A stretch of 64,000 bases of DNA, taken from Streptomyces tendae (GTDB taxonomy: Bacteria; Actinomycetota; Actinomycetes; Streptomycetales; Streptomycetaceae). The stretch lies in contig NZ_BMUY01000003.1 of NCBI RefSeq assembly GCF_014650435.1, positions 62,001 to 126,000 on the forward strand, in the 5' to 3' direction. Each line of letters begins with the position of its first letter. Position 1 is the first letter of the stretch. The translations under genes were made by a program, and so were the position numbers. The notes under the pieces are model-generated. The model saw only the letters and a list, made by a program, of their open reading frames with translations, made no database searches and was not told the origin of the DNA. Positions 43,207-51,245 of the stretch are shown one piece after another.

Positions 43207-45438
43207 GTGTTTGAACGCATAGCCGAACTGGCGGTCCGCCGGTCCCGGCTGGTACTCGTCGTCGCAGCCGTGGCCGTGGTCCTCATGGGAGCTCTGGGCG
43301 CCGGCGCGTTCGGCAAGCTCCTGCCCGGCGGCTTCGACGACCCGTCCTCCCAGTCCAGCAAGGCCAAGGCGGTCATCACCGACAAGTTCGGCGGGGAGTC
43401 GAACCTGGTCCTGCTGGTCAGTGCCCCCGAGGGCGGCGTCGACGGCGCGACCGCGAGGCAGCGGGGCAAGGAGCTGGCGGCCGGTCTCAAGGAGGAGGAG
43501 ACGGTCGCGAACGTGATCTCGTACTGGGACACGGGCAACCCGGAACTCCGTTCCGAGGACGGCGAGCAGGCGATGGTGCTGGCCCATGTGAAGGGCGGTG
43601 ACACCAAGGAGCGCGAGAACGCCAAGGAGATCATCGACGAGTACACCGGCGCGCAGGACGGCGGGCTCACCGTCGAGGCCGGCGGCACCGCGGCCGTGGG
43701 CGACGACATGGGAACGTACTCCGGCGAGGACCTCGTCCTGGCCGAGTCGATCGCCCTGCCGCTGACCCTCCTGCTGCTCCTGTTCGTCTTCGGCAGTGTG
43801 GTCTCGGCCCTGCTGCCGCTGGCCATCGGACTCATCGCGATCGTGGGGACGTTCGCGGAACTCTTCCTGCTCGGCAGCGTCACCAGCATCTCCATCACGG
43901 CCACCAACCTGACCACCGCCCTCGGTCTCGGCCTCGGCATCGACTACGCGCTGCTGATGGTCAGCCGGTTCCGCGAACAGCTCGCGAAGGGCGCGAGCGT
44001 GGACGACGCCGTCCGGCACACCGTGCACACCGCGGGCCGTACGGTCGCCTTCTCCGCCGCCACCGTGGCGGTCGCGCTCGCGGCGCTGCTGGTCTTCCCG
44101 CAGTACTTCCTGCGCTCGTTCGGGTACGCCGGCGTCGGTGTGGTCGCCATCGCCGCCGTCAGCACCCTGTTCGTGATGCCGGCCCTGCTCAACGTCCTGG
44201 GGCACCGGGTCAACAAGGGGCGGCTGCCGTGGGCGAGGACGGCGGAGCGGCCGGACGACTCCCGGGTGCCCTTCTGGGGGCGGCTGGCCCGCACGGCCAT
44301 GCGGCGTCCCGCGCTCACCGCGCTGCCGGTGCTGGCGGTGCTGCTGCTGGCGGCGAGCCCGCTGCTGGGCATCTCCATCGGCATCGCGGACGAGCGCTCG
44401 CTGCCCGAGGACGCGGCCAGCCGCCGGGTCTCGGCCCGGTTGGCGGAGAACTTCAACGGCAGCGACGCCGCGGCCGTCCACGTGGTCATGGACGAGTCCG
44501 TGGGCACGGCACCGCTCGGCTCGTACGCGGGCAGGCTCTCGCAGCTCGACGGCGTGGTCCGCGTCGAGGCGTCCACCGGGACCTACACCGGCGGGCGGGC
44601 CGCGGCGCCCGGTCCGCGCAACGCCGCGCTCGGCCGCCCCGAGGCACAGCGGATCAACGTGGTGAGCGACCTGGCCCCGATGTCGGACGCGGCCCAGGAC
44701 CTGGTCAGGGACGTCCGGGCGGTCGCGGCACCCGAAGGCGCGGAGCCCCTGGTGGGCGGCAGGGACGCCGCGCTGGTCGACTCCAAGGACTCCATCACCG
44801 GCCTGATCCCGCTCGCCGGGGGCCTGATCGCGCTCACCACCTTCGTCCTGCTGTTCCTGTTCACCGGCAGCGTGGTGCAGCCGCTGCGGGCGCTGGTGCT
44901 CAACATCGTCAGCCTGGGAGCGGCGCTCGGCGTCATGACGTGGATGTTCCAGGGGGGCCACTTCTCCGACCTGTTCGGCTTCACGCCGCAGCCGATGGAG
45001 GTGTCGATGACGTTGCTGATGTTCTGCATCGCCTTCGGCCTCTCGATGGACTACGAGGTGTTCGTCACCAGCCGGATCAAGGAGCTGCACGACCAGGGCG
45101 CGGACAACGGGACCGCGGTGGTCGACGGGCTCGGGCACACGGGACGGATCGTCAGCGCGGCGGCCTGCCTGCTGGCGGTGAGCTTCTTCGCCTTCGGGAC
45201 GGCCGGGATCAGCTACATGCAGATGTTCGGTCTGGGCAGCGGACTGGCCATCCTCATCGACGCCGTCGCCGTCCGGGGTGTGCTCGTGCCCGCCGCGATG
45301 CGCCTGCTCGGCGGTTCGGCCTGGTACGCCCCGCCGTTCCTGCGGAAGTTCCACGACCGCTTCGGCCTCAGCGAGGGCGGCCACGAGCCGGCACCGGTGG
45401 CGGAGCGCACGTACGAGAAGGACCCGACGGGAGTCTGA
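43207..45438 (+). CDS. MmpL-family RND exporter
   Basis: The 743-residue protein has twelve predicted membrane helices in two sets, each after a large outside loop. It has the MMPL signature GLGLGIDYALLMVSRFREQL in the first half and AFGLSMDYEVFVTSRIKEL in the second; the Asp-Tyr pairs carry the proton relay of this family. Exports lipids, siderophores or drugs using the proton gradient. GTG start at 43207 follows AAGGAG. It is followed by a strong terminator and is probably monocistronic. Confidence 0.9.
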   Translation: MFERIAELAVRRSRLVLVVAAVAVVLMGALGAGAFGKLLPGGFDDPSSQSSKAKAVITDKFGGESNLVLLVSAPEGGVDGATARQRGKELAAGLKEEETVANVISYWDTGNPELRSEDGEQAMVLAHVKGGDTKERENAKEIIDEYTGAQDGGLTVEAGGTAAVGDDMGTYSGEDLVLAESIALPLTLLLLLFVFGSVVSALLPLAIGLIAIVGTFAELFLLGSVTSISITATNLTTALGLGLGIDYALLMVSRFREQLAKGASVDDAVRHTVHTAGRTVAFSAATVAVALAALLVFPQYFLRSFGYAGVGVVAIAAVSTLFVMPALLNVLGHRVNKGRLPWARTAERPDDSRVPFWGRLARTAMRRPALTALPVLAVLLLAASPLLGISIGIADERSLPEDAASRRVSARLAENFNGSDAAAVHVVMDESVGTAPLGSYAGRLSQLDGVVRVEASTGTYTGGRAAAPGPRNAALGRPEAQRINVVSDLAPMSDAAQDLVRDVRAVAAPEGAEPLVGGRDAALVDSKDSITGLIPLAGGLIALTTFVLLFLFTGSVVQPLRALVLNIVSLGAALGVMTWMFQGGHFSDLFGFTPQPMEVSMTLLMFCIAFGLSMDYEVFVTSRIKELHDQGADNGTAVVDGLGHTGRIVSAAACLLAVSFFAFGTAGISYMQMFGLGSGLAILIDAVAVRGVLVPAAMRLLGGSAWYAPPFLRKFHDRFGLSEGGHEPAPVAERTYEKDPTGV

Positions 45439-45507
45439 CCACGCGGGGCGCCCCGCTCCCCTCGGCCCCGGACACAGTGCCCGTCTCCGTACCCCCGCGG
45501 AGGCGGG

Positions 45508-45540
45508 CACGGCCGCGTCGCCGGACGCGACGCGGCCGTG
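45508..45540. terminator. bidirectional terminator hairpin
   Basis: Perfect 14-bp arms (CACGGCCGCGTCGC at 45508-45521, complement at 45527-45540) around CGGAC. It lies between the convergent mmpL and spermidine-synthase-like genes. Confidence 0.85.
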
Positions 45541-45557
45541 CCCCAGGTCGTCCCGGC

Positions 45558-47153
45558 TCAGTAGTCGCGCCACTCGTCCTGAACGTATTCGAGCACCGCG
45601 GGATCCATCAGGGTGCTCGGCCGTACGTCGGTGCGGCGGCGGTCGACGGGGAACACGGTGGCCGCCTCCAGCACCGCCCGGTCCAGGTAGCGGAGCTTCG
45701 GCGTGTCCGGGGCGAGCCGCAGCGGCGGGGCCTCGGTTCCGGGGCGGGCGAGGACGAAGCCCCAGTTGCCGAAGCTCGGCACGTCGACCTGGAACTCGGT
45801 CGTCGCGTACCCGGCGGTCTCGATGGTCTTCGCGATCGACCAGTAGGTCTTGGGGGCGAAGAACGGCGATCCGCTCTGCACCATGACCTGGCCGTTCGGC
45901 GCCAGCACCCGGCGGAGCAGGTCGTAGAACTCCACCGAGTACAGCTTCGCCAGCGACGCCGAGTCCGGGTCCGGGAAGTCGATGATCACCGCGTCGTACT
46001 GCTGCCGGGCCTCGCGCAGCCAGGTGAAGGCGTCCGCGTTGACGACCTTGGCCCGCGGATCGTCCAGCGAACCGTGGTTGAGCTTGCGCAGCGGCTCGAA
46101 GGTGCGTGCCAACCGGGTCATCGCCGGGTCCAGTTCGACCAGGGTGACGTGCCGGACGTCCTCGTGGCGCAGCACCTCGCGCAGCGCGAGCCCGTCGCCG
46201 CCGCCCATGACCAGCACGTCGGAGTGGGGGCCGGACAGCGCGGGGTGGACCAGCGACTCGTGGTAGCGGTACTCGTCGACCGAGCTGAACTGGAGGTCGC
46301 CGTTGAGGAAGAGCCGTACGTCGGGCTCCCCGGTGAAGGCGGTGGAGCGGGTGACCACGATGTCCTGGTACTGCGTGGTCTCGGAGTGGATGATCGGGTC
46401 CGCGTACATGTGCTGGCGCGCCGTCACCTCCAGGTCGTCCGCCAGCACGTACGTCGTACCGAGCGCGGCGAGCACCAGGGTGACGCCGGCCAGCAGCCCG
46501 GCCTTGACCAGCCGGCCCGTCTGACGGCGGAAGATGAACACCACGACGATGACCCCGGCGACCGCGTTGACCACGCCGACCACCAGCGCGCCCTTCAACT
46601 GGCCGAAGGTCGGCAGCAGGAACAGCGGGAAGCACAGGCCGCCGACGAGGGCTCCGATGTAGTCGACGGCGAACATGTCGGCGACGGCGCTGCTCGCCTC
46701 CTGCTTGCGGATGCGCTGGAGCAGCGTCATCAGCAGCGGGATCTCGGCGCCGATGAGCAGGCCCACCACCAGGGACACCACGATCATCGCGGGCATGTAG
46801 AGCTGGAGCCAGGCGAAGGCCGCGTACAGCATCAGGACGGACAGGCCGCCGACCAGCGCGAGCACTCCCTCCACCACCGCGAAGGCGACGACGGGTCGGT
46901 GGCGCAGCGGTTTGGCGGCCAGCGAGCCCACGCCCATGGCGAAGACCATCACGGAGATGACCACGGAGGTCTGGAGCACCGAGTTGCCGATGAGGTAGCT
47001 GCCCAGCGCGGTCAGGGCCAGTTCGTACACGAGGCCGCAGGCCGCGCAGAGGAAGACGGCGAGCAGCAGCAGGAACCGCGCCCCCCGGGTGTGGTGGTCG
47101 GCCGGGGGTTGCGGCGGCGCCGCGACGGCGCGGTCGTCCAGGGCGGAACTCAT
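45558..47153 (-). CDS. membrane-anchored spermidine-synthase-like aminopropyltransferase
   Basis: The 531-residue protein has seven N-terminal membrane helices (about 25-235) and a C-terminal spermidine-synthase domain: YHESLVHPAL, the nucleotide motif VLVMGGGDGLALREVL, TLVELDPAM and IIDFPDPDSA, whose Asp is in the position of the catalytic base. It would move an aminopropyl (or related) group from decarboxylated S-adenosylmethionine to a polyamine-like or membrane-bound acceptor. Start at 47153 after GAGG. Last gene of the DUF2617-DUF4247-DUF350 operon. Confidence 0.85.
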   Translation of the reverse strand: MSSALDDRAVAAPPQPPADHHTRGARFLLLLAVFLCAACGLVYELALTALGSYLIGNSVLQTSVVISVMVFAMGVGSLAAKPLRHRPVVAFAVVEGVLALVGGLSVLMLYAAFAWLQLYMPAMIVVSLVVGLLIGAEIPLLMTLLQRIRKQEASSAVADMFAVDYIGALVGGLCFPLFLLPTFGQLKGALVVGVVNAVAGVIVVVFIFRRQTGRLVKAGLLAGVTLVLAALGTTYVLADDLEVTARQHMYADPIIHSETTQYQDIVVTRSTAFTGEPDVRLFLNGDLQFSSVDEYRYHESLVHPALSGPHSDVLVMGGGDGLALREVLRHEDVRHVTLVELDPAMTRLARTFEPLRKLNHGSLDDPRAKVVNADAFTWLREARQQYDAVIIDFPDPDSASLAKLYSVEFYDLLRRVLAPNGQVMVQSGSPFFAPKTYWSIAKTIETAGYATTEFQVDVPSFGNWGFVLARPGTEAPPLRLAPDTPKLRYLDRAVLEAATVFPVDRRRTDVRPSTLMDPAVLEYVQDEWRDY

Positions 47154-47197
47154 GGGGGTGGCCTCGCGGTGGTCCTGGGAGGTGGTGGTCGGTAGCC

Positions 47198-47638
47198 CTA
47201 GGAGAGGGCCGCGCCGACCATGGCGGCGGTGCCCAGGTACATGCCGGCCTGGACCCAGGCGGCGGGGTGCGGGCGGCGGTCGTCGCCGTCGTCGAGGGCG
47301 ACCGCGCCCATCTGGCCCGGCGTCAGCATGCCGATGACGATGCCGACCAGCGTCATCACCAGCACCCCGGCCAGCCCGTAGAGGAGCGTGCTGAACAGGC
47401 CGTATCCGAGGCCCTCTTCGGACTCGCTGGCCCGGATGGCCGACATGATGACCAGCCCGACCGCGACGGACTGGCTGCCGAGGAGCACGGCTGCGCCGCG
47501 GTTGCGGTCGCGCCACACCACGTGGAAGAGCTTGCCGGGTGTGACGAGGTCGAGGGCGACGAAGCCGACGGCCATCACGGCGAGGCCCACGACCCCGTAG
47601 AGCAGGGCCTGCCCGGCCGACTCGAATATCTCGGTCAC
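47198..47638 (-). CDS. DUF350 membrane protein
   Basis: The 146-residue protein has four predicted helices in two related halves (each DUF350 half: LLYGVVGLAVMAVGFVALDL and LLYGLAGVLVMTLVGIVIGM, each followed by a TPGK/TPGQ turn). GTG start at 47638. DUF350 proteins regularly sit next to spermidine/glutathionylspermidine-synthase-like enzymes, as here (44 bases to the next gene). Role unknown; perhaps a membrane partner of the transferase. Confidence 0.8.
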   Translation of the reverse strand: MTEIFESAGQALLYGVVGLAVMAVGFVALDLVTPGKLFHVVWRDRNRGAAVLLGSQSVAVGLVIMSAIRASESEEGLGYGLFSTLLYGLAGVLVMTLVGIVIGMLTPGQMGAVALDDGDDRRPHPAAWVQAGMYLGTAAMVGAALS

Positions 47639-47680
47639 TGCGTTGCCTTTCTGGAGGGCGTCATCGCGAGGTGCCGGGCG

Positions 47681-48076
47681 TCACTTGCCGGAGCCGGGGC
47701 CGCCGCCTCGGAAGCTGCTCGGGTTGGGCCAGTAGGTGAGGTGCTGCTGGTGCCGGCGGTAGCCGTTGCGGTAGTCCTCGATCTCGATCGTGCTGCCGTT
47801 CCGGTACGGCGAGACGGTCACCATGTCGTCGCCGTAGCGCAGGAATTCCATGCCGTCGCCGGACGCCCGGTCGAGGGCGTCGCGGTGGTCGTCGATCGCG
47901 TCGGCGACCTTGGCCGGCGAGCTGTCCTTGTCGAGCCACCCGCTCCCGCCGGTGGAGTACGTCTTGCCGATCCAGCTGCGCGGGACGCCGTCCTCCCCGT
48001 CGCTGGAGCAGGCGGAGAGCAGGACCGTGACCAGCACGGCCGCCACCGCCCCGCGCAAGAGTCGGGCGCTGTTCAT
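47681..48076 (-). CDS. DUF4247 lipoprotein
   Basis: The 131-residue protein has a lipoprotein signal with lipobox LLSAC (Cys23) and a small mature domain (PRSWIGKTYS, SGDGMEFLRYGDDMVTVSPY, RNGSTIEIEDYRNGYRRH) typical of DUF4247, with a Gly-rich end. It overlaps the DUF2617 gene by 4 bases. It is held on the outer face of the membrane, where the transferase of the operon could interact with it. Confidence 0.8.
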   Translation of the reverse strand: MNSARLLRGAVAAVLVTVLLSACSSDGEDGVPRSWIGKTYSTGGSGWLDKDSSPAKVADAIDDHRDALDRASGDGMEFLRYGDDMVTVSPYRNGSTIEIEDYRNGYRRHQQHLTYWPNPSSFRGGGPGSGK

Positions 48077-48591
48077 CGAGCCTCCAGCCGGCTGTGCGTC
48101 GATACGATGTGCCCGTCCTGCGGATAGCTGTGCCAGGTGCGCCAGGCCAGCCCCGGGCGGTCCGCCCCGCCGGATCCCTCGCCGCACGCCTCGACGACCA
48201 CCGCCGTCACCGCTTCAGGAGACCCGGGGAAGACCCCGCTCAGGCTGTGCTCCGCCTCGTCGGCGCGGCTCAGGGCGTCCGCGACCCGGGCGCTGAACTC
48301 CACGGGATCCAGGCATTCCGTGACGGCGCTGAAGTCGTACGTCCACCCCGCGGGCCGCCGGGTGAGCGTCGTCGGCAGTCCCCTGACCGCCTCGGGCAGG
48401 CACGCCACGGTCTCCCGCACCGGGCCCGCGAAGACCTGATGGGACGCGCCGAGCAGCCTCAGCCGCACGGCGAGCCCTCCCAAGGACACCTCACGCTCGG
48501 CGAGCGCCGGCAGTTCGGCCAGGTCCAGGGAGAAGCAGAGCTGATCCGCGGCCGTATCCAGGAAGGCAGCTTGCAGAGATACGGCGTGCAT
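48073..48591 (-). CDS. DUF2617 protein
   Basis: The 172-residue soluble protein carries the DUF2617 pattern (ADQLCFSLDLAELPAL, VRLRLLGASHQVF, GWTYDFSAVTECLDP, GLAWRTWHSYPQDGHIV). First gene of a leftward four-gene operon that ends with the spermidine-synthase-like enzyme. The end WHSYPQDG resembles a conserved motif of the family. Function unknown. Confidence 0.8.
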   Translation of the reverse strand: MHAVSLQAAFLDTAADQLCFSLDLAELPALAEREVSLGGLAVRLRLLGASHQVFAGPVRETVACLPEAVRGLPTTLTRRPAGWTYDFSAVTECLDPVEFSARVADALSRADEAEHSLSGVFPGSPEAVTAVVVEACGEGSGGADRPGLAWRTWHSYPQDGHIVSTHSRLEAR

Positions 48592-48730
48592 GCGGCCCCC
48601 CGGTCCGATAGTGCTACGAGCGGCGCCGAGTATGACACATGCGTCAGCGATGGCTGGAAGGAGGCCCTTGAGCGGTCCCGGTCCAGGCTCGCACCGCAGG
48701 TGAGAACGTTCCTGCGGCCAGGCACATGAG

Positions 48731-48804
48731 TGGGGCGGGTGGGACTCGAACCCACGGCCGACGGATTATGAGTCCGCTGCTCTAACCGGCTGAGCTACCG
48801 CCCC
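48731..48804 (-). tRNA. tRNA with CAU anticodon (tRNA-Ile2 or elongator tRNA-Met)
   Basis: The leftward gene folds as a full cloverleaf: acceptor GGGGCGG/CCGCCCC, D-arm TAGCTCAGCCGGTTAGAGC, anticodon arm CGGA-CTCATAA-TCCG, T-arm GTGGG-TTCGAGT-CCCAC, discriminator A. The anticodon CAU fits elongator Met or the lysidine-modified Ile2. GAGCAG before the anticodon stem and the TCGGCC variable loop look more like Ile2 than Met. No encoded CCA. Confidence 0.88.
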
Positions 48805-48970
48805 ATAGCGGCGTGTCGCGTACATGTGTGCGCGCCGTCTGCCGCAGCATAGCCGCTCATACGATCTCCTGCCTCGGATGGTCGGCTTCCACGGCTGCCC
48901 TCATGACCTTGAGGACTCCGCAGCGTGCCGCGTGGTTCCCGGGTCTCGAAGGCAGTCTCGAGGGCACATG

Positions 48971-48992
48971 AAAAAGGACCCCGGAGGGTCCT
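48971..48992 (-). terminator. Rho-independent terminator after the tRNA-Asn pair
   Basis: Leftward: AGGACCC-TCCG-GGGTCCT followed by a run of T (complement of AAAAA at 48971-48975). It lies 12 bases downstream of the tRNA-Asn gene at 49004, and is one of the few here with a real U-tract. Confidence 0.85.
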
Positions 48993-49003
48993 CGTTCACG
49001 GTG

Positions 49004-49076
49004 CTCCCCCGACTGGACTCGAACCAGTAACCTGCCGGTTAACAGCCGGCTGCTCTGCCAATTGAGCTACGGAGGA
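49004..49076 (-). tRNA. tRNA-Asn (GUU), copy 2
   Basis: Leftward cloverleaf with TCCTCCG/CGGGGGA acceptor (one G-U pair), anticodon loop CTGTTAA (GUU), T-arm ACTGG-TTCGAGT-CCAGT and discriminator G. It is almost identical to the copy 5 bases upstream; they differ only in the acceptor stem. Probably one transcript ending at 48971. Confidence 0.92.
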
Positions 49077-49081
49077 CCGAG

Positions 49082-49154
49082 CTCCCCGGACTGGACTCGA
49101 ACCAGTAACCTGCCGGTTAACAGCCGGCTGCTCTGCCAATTGAGCTACCGAGGA
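49082..49154 (-). tRNA. tRNA-Asn (GUU), copy 1
   Basis: Leftward cloverleaf with TCCTCGG/CCGGGGA acceptor, anticodon loop CTGTTAA and the same D- and T-arms as the second copy. An 8-bp inverted repeat GTGTCGCA/TGCGACAC (49161-49168 and 49213-49220) lies upstream in the promoter region. Confidence 0.92.
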
Positions 49155-49302
49155 ATGTCGGTGTCGCATCGAACGCGTCTGCCTGGGTATTCGCCAGGGG
49201 GCGCGCGCTCGCTGCGACACATACATTAGCGCAAGCAGGGGGGTGCTCCGCCAATCGGTACTCGCCAGCACCCCGGAGCCAGTGAAGGGAAGGGTGGCCG
49301 CC

Positions 49303-49608
49303 ATGCGTTACCGGCTCACGTTCGTCGTCGGACTAGCGGTGGGTTACGTGCTCGGCACGAAGGCCGGGCGGGAGCGTTACGAGCAGTTGCGGAAGTCCGC
49401 GCAGCAGGTCGCGCAGAACCCGGCCGTGCGCAACACCGCGGAGTCCGCCGCCCAGCAGGGCAGGCACTTCGCCGACAAGGCGTACCACGTGGTGAGCGAC
49501 AAGGTCGGTGACCGGATGCCCGACTCGGTGACCCACCGGGTCCGCTCGCTGCGGGAGCGCGGCAGCAACGGCAGCGGTCCGGACGACTGGGGCACGAGCA
49601 ACACCTGA
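49303..49608 (+). CDS. YtxH-like small membrane protein
   Basis: The 101-residue protein has one N-terminal helix with glycines (MRYRLTFVVGLAVGYVLGTK) followed by AGRERYEQLRK and a long amphipathic helical region with Ala/Gln, as in YtxH-like proteins; the tail is disordered. ATG at 49303 follows GGGAAGGG; an earlier in-frame start at 49243 is possible. Probably an envelope-associated stress protein; role not established. Confidence 0.72.
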   Translation: MRYRLTFVVGLAVGYVLGTKAGRERYEQLRKSAQQVAQNPAVRNTAESAAQQGRHFADKAYHVVSDKVGDRMPDSVTHRVRSLRERGSNGSGPDDWGTSNT

Positions 49609-49657
49609 GGCCCCCGGGCGGTACGGGCACCGCCCCCGGTGCGGCAGAATTTCGGGT

Positions 49658-51106
49658 ATGGGGATAGTCGCCGGGTTGGACAGTTCGCCCGATTTCACTC
49701 GTATCGTCGTCTGCGATTCGGACACGGGTGCCGTGCTGCGCCAGGGCTACGCGCCGCACCCGCTGGAGAGCCCCGAGGGCGGGGGCCGGCCCGCGGACGT
49801 CGATCCGCAGGTCTGGCTGCTGTCCCTCGGGGAGGCGGCCGGCGGCGGGCTCCTCGAGGGCGTGCAGGCCATCGGCGTGTCGGCGCAGGCCAACTCGGTC
49901 GTGCCGCTGGACGCCCAGGGCAACACCGTGCGCCCGGCCATGGTCGGCGGCGACAAGCGCTCCCAGGTCGCGGCGGCCGACCTCATCGACGCGCTCGGCG
50001 GACGTGAGGCGTGGGCGCAGGCCGTGGGCTCGGTGCCGCAGACCGGGCAGCCGGTGACGAAGCTGCGCTGGCTGGCGCGGAGCGAGCCGGAGGCCGCCGC
50101 GCGGACCGCCGTACTGCTCCAGGCCCACGACTGGCTGGTGTGGCAGCTGCTCGGGCGGCCCGCCCGGCGGACCACCGACCGGGGCGGGGCGTCGGGCACC
50201 GGGTACTGGTCGGCGGCGACCGGCGGTTACCGGCCGGACCTGGTCGAGCTGGCGCTCGGGCACCAGGCGATGCTGCCGGAGGTGATCGGCCCGGCCGACG
50301 CGGCCGGTACGACGCCGGAAGGACTGCTGATCTCCGCCGGCACCGGTGAGACCCAGGCCGCCGCCTTCGGGCTCGGCATCGGACTGGGCGACGCGGTGGT
50401 GTCGCTGGGCGCGTCCGGGTCCGTGATGGCCGTGCACCCGGAGGCGCTCGTCGACCAGTACGGCATGATCACCTCCCTCGCCGACGCCACCGGCATGCAC
50501 CTGCCGGTCGTCACCACCCTGAACGCCGTGCGGGCCCTGCGCGGCACCGCCGAACTGCTCGGGGTGCCGGACCTGGAGAGTCTGTCGGAGCTGGCGATGA
50601 AGTCGACGCCCGGATCGCACGGGCTGGTGCTGCTCCCCTATCTGGAGGGCGAGCGGACGCCGAACCTGCCGCACACCGCCGGGACCCTGGCCGGCCTCAG
50701 GCGCGAGTCGATGCGGCCCGAGCATCTGGCGCGGGCCGCGTTCGAGGGCATGCTGTGCGGTCTCGCCGACGCCCTGGACGTGCTGCGCGGCCGGGGTGTG
50801 GACGTACGGCGGGTGTTCCTGCTGGGCGCGGCGGCCGAGCTGCCGGCCGTGCAGGCGGCGGCGCCGGCGCTGTTCGGGACGCAGGTCGTCGTACCGCAGC
50901 CCGCGGACTACGCGGCGATCGGCTCGGCCCGCCAGGCGGCCTGGGCGCTGGGCGTCTCCCAGGGCACGCTGGACCCGCGCACTCCCCCGGTCTGGCAGGG
51001 CGCGGTGGCGCAGGTCCTGGAGCCGGGCGAGGAGCTGGCGGTGGGGCAGGCCGTGCGCCAGCAGTACGTGTCGGTGCGCGAGCAGACGCACCCGGGCGCG
51101 CTGTGA
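49658..51106 (+). CDS. FGGY-family carbohydrate kinase, xylulokinase-like
   Basis: The 482-residue protein has two actin-like FGGY halves, with VGGDKR where family members have the catalytic Asp, LISAGTGETQAAAFGLG, VSLGASGSVMA and LPYLEGERTPNLP (family xylulokinase signature). The first phosphate loop, normally DxGTxSxK, reads DSSPDFTR, so activity or substrate may be altered. No sugar-pathway genes adjoin it. The ribosome site is weak. Substrate unproven. Confidence 0.8.
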   Translation: MGIVAGLDSSPDFTRIVVCDSDTGAVLRQGYAPHPLESPEGGGRPADVDPQVWLLSLGEAAGGGLLEGVQAIGVSAQANSVVPLDAQGNTVRPAMVGGDKRSQVAAADLIDALGGREAWAQAVGSVPQTGQPVTKLRWLARSEPEAAARTAVLLQAHDWLVWQLLGRPARRTTDRGGASGTGYWSAATGGYRPDLVELALGHQAMLPEVIGPADAAGTTPEGLLISAGTGETQAAAFGLGIGLGDAVVSLGASGSVMAVHPEALVDQYGMITSLADATGMHLPVVTTLNAVRALRGTAELLGVPDLESLSELAMKSTPGSHGLVLLPYLEGERTPNLPHTAGTLAGLRRESMRPEHLARAAFEGMLCGLADALDVLRGRGVDVRRVFLLGAAAELPAVQAAAPALFGTQVVVPQPADYAAIGSARQAAWALGVSQGTLDPRTPPVWQGAVAQVLEPGEELAVGQAVRQQYVSVREQTHPGAL

Positions 51107-51245
51107 AGCGGAGGCTTACCGCCCGTAGGCCGGAATTTGCCGTGCTCTTGGGTTAATCGGTTGAGGTAACGCGGGTGGAGTGTTCGACGATAGGGGCCAG
51201 GGGCAACCAACCGCCGCCCTCATCGCCGACTCCGAGAGACTCAGT

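Noticed and set aside
42985..46635. 1216-codon frame on the minus strand across mmpL and the spermidine-synthase-like gene
   Set aside because: A GC-rich shadow frame: low-complexity translation, covering two real convergent genes and their terminator.
48731..49154. tRNA cluster as an integration site for a mobile element
   Set aside because: No integrase, no repeated tRNA 3' end at a distance, and flanking genes are core; the repeat is simply a second tRNA-Asn gene.
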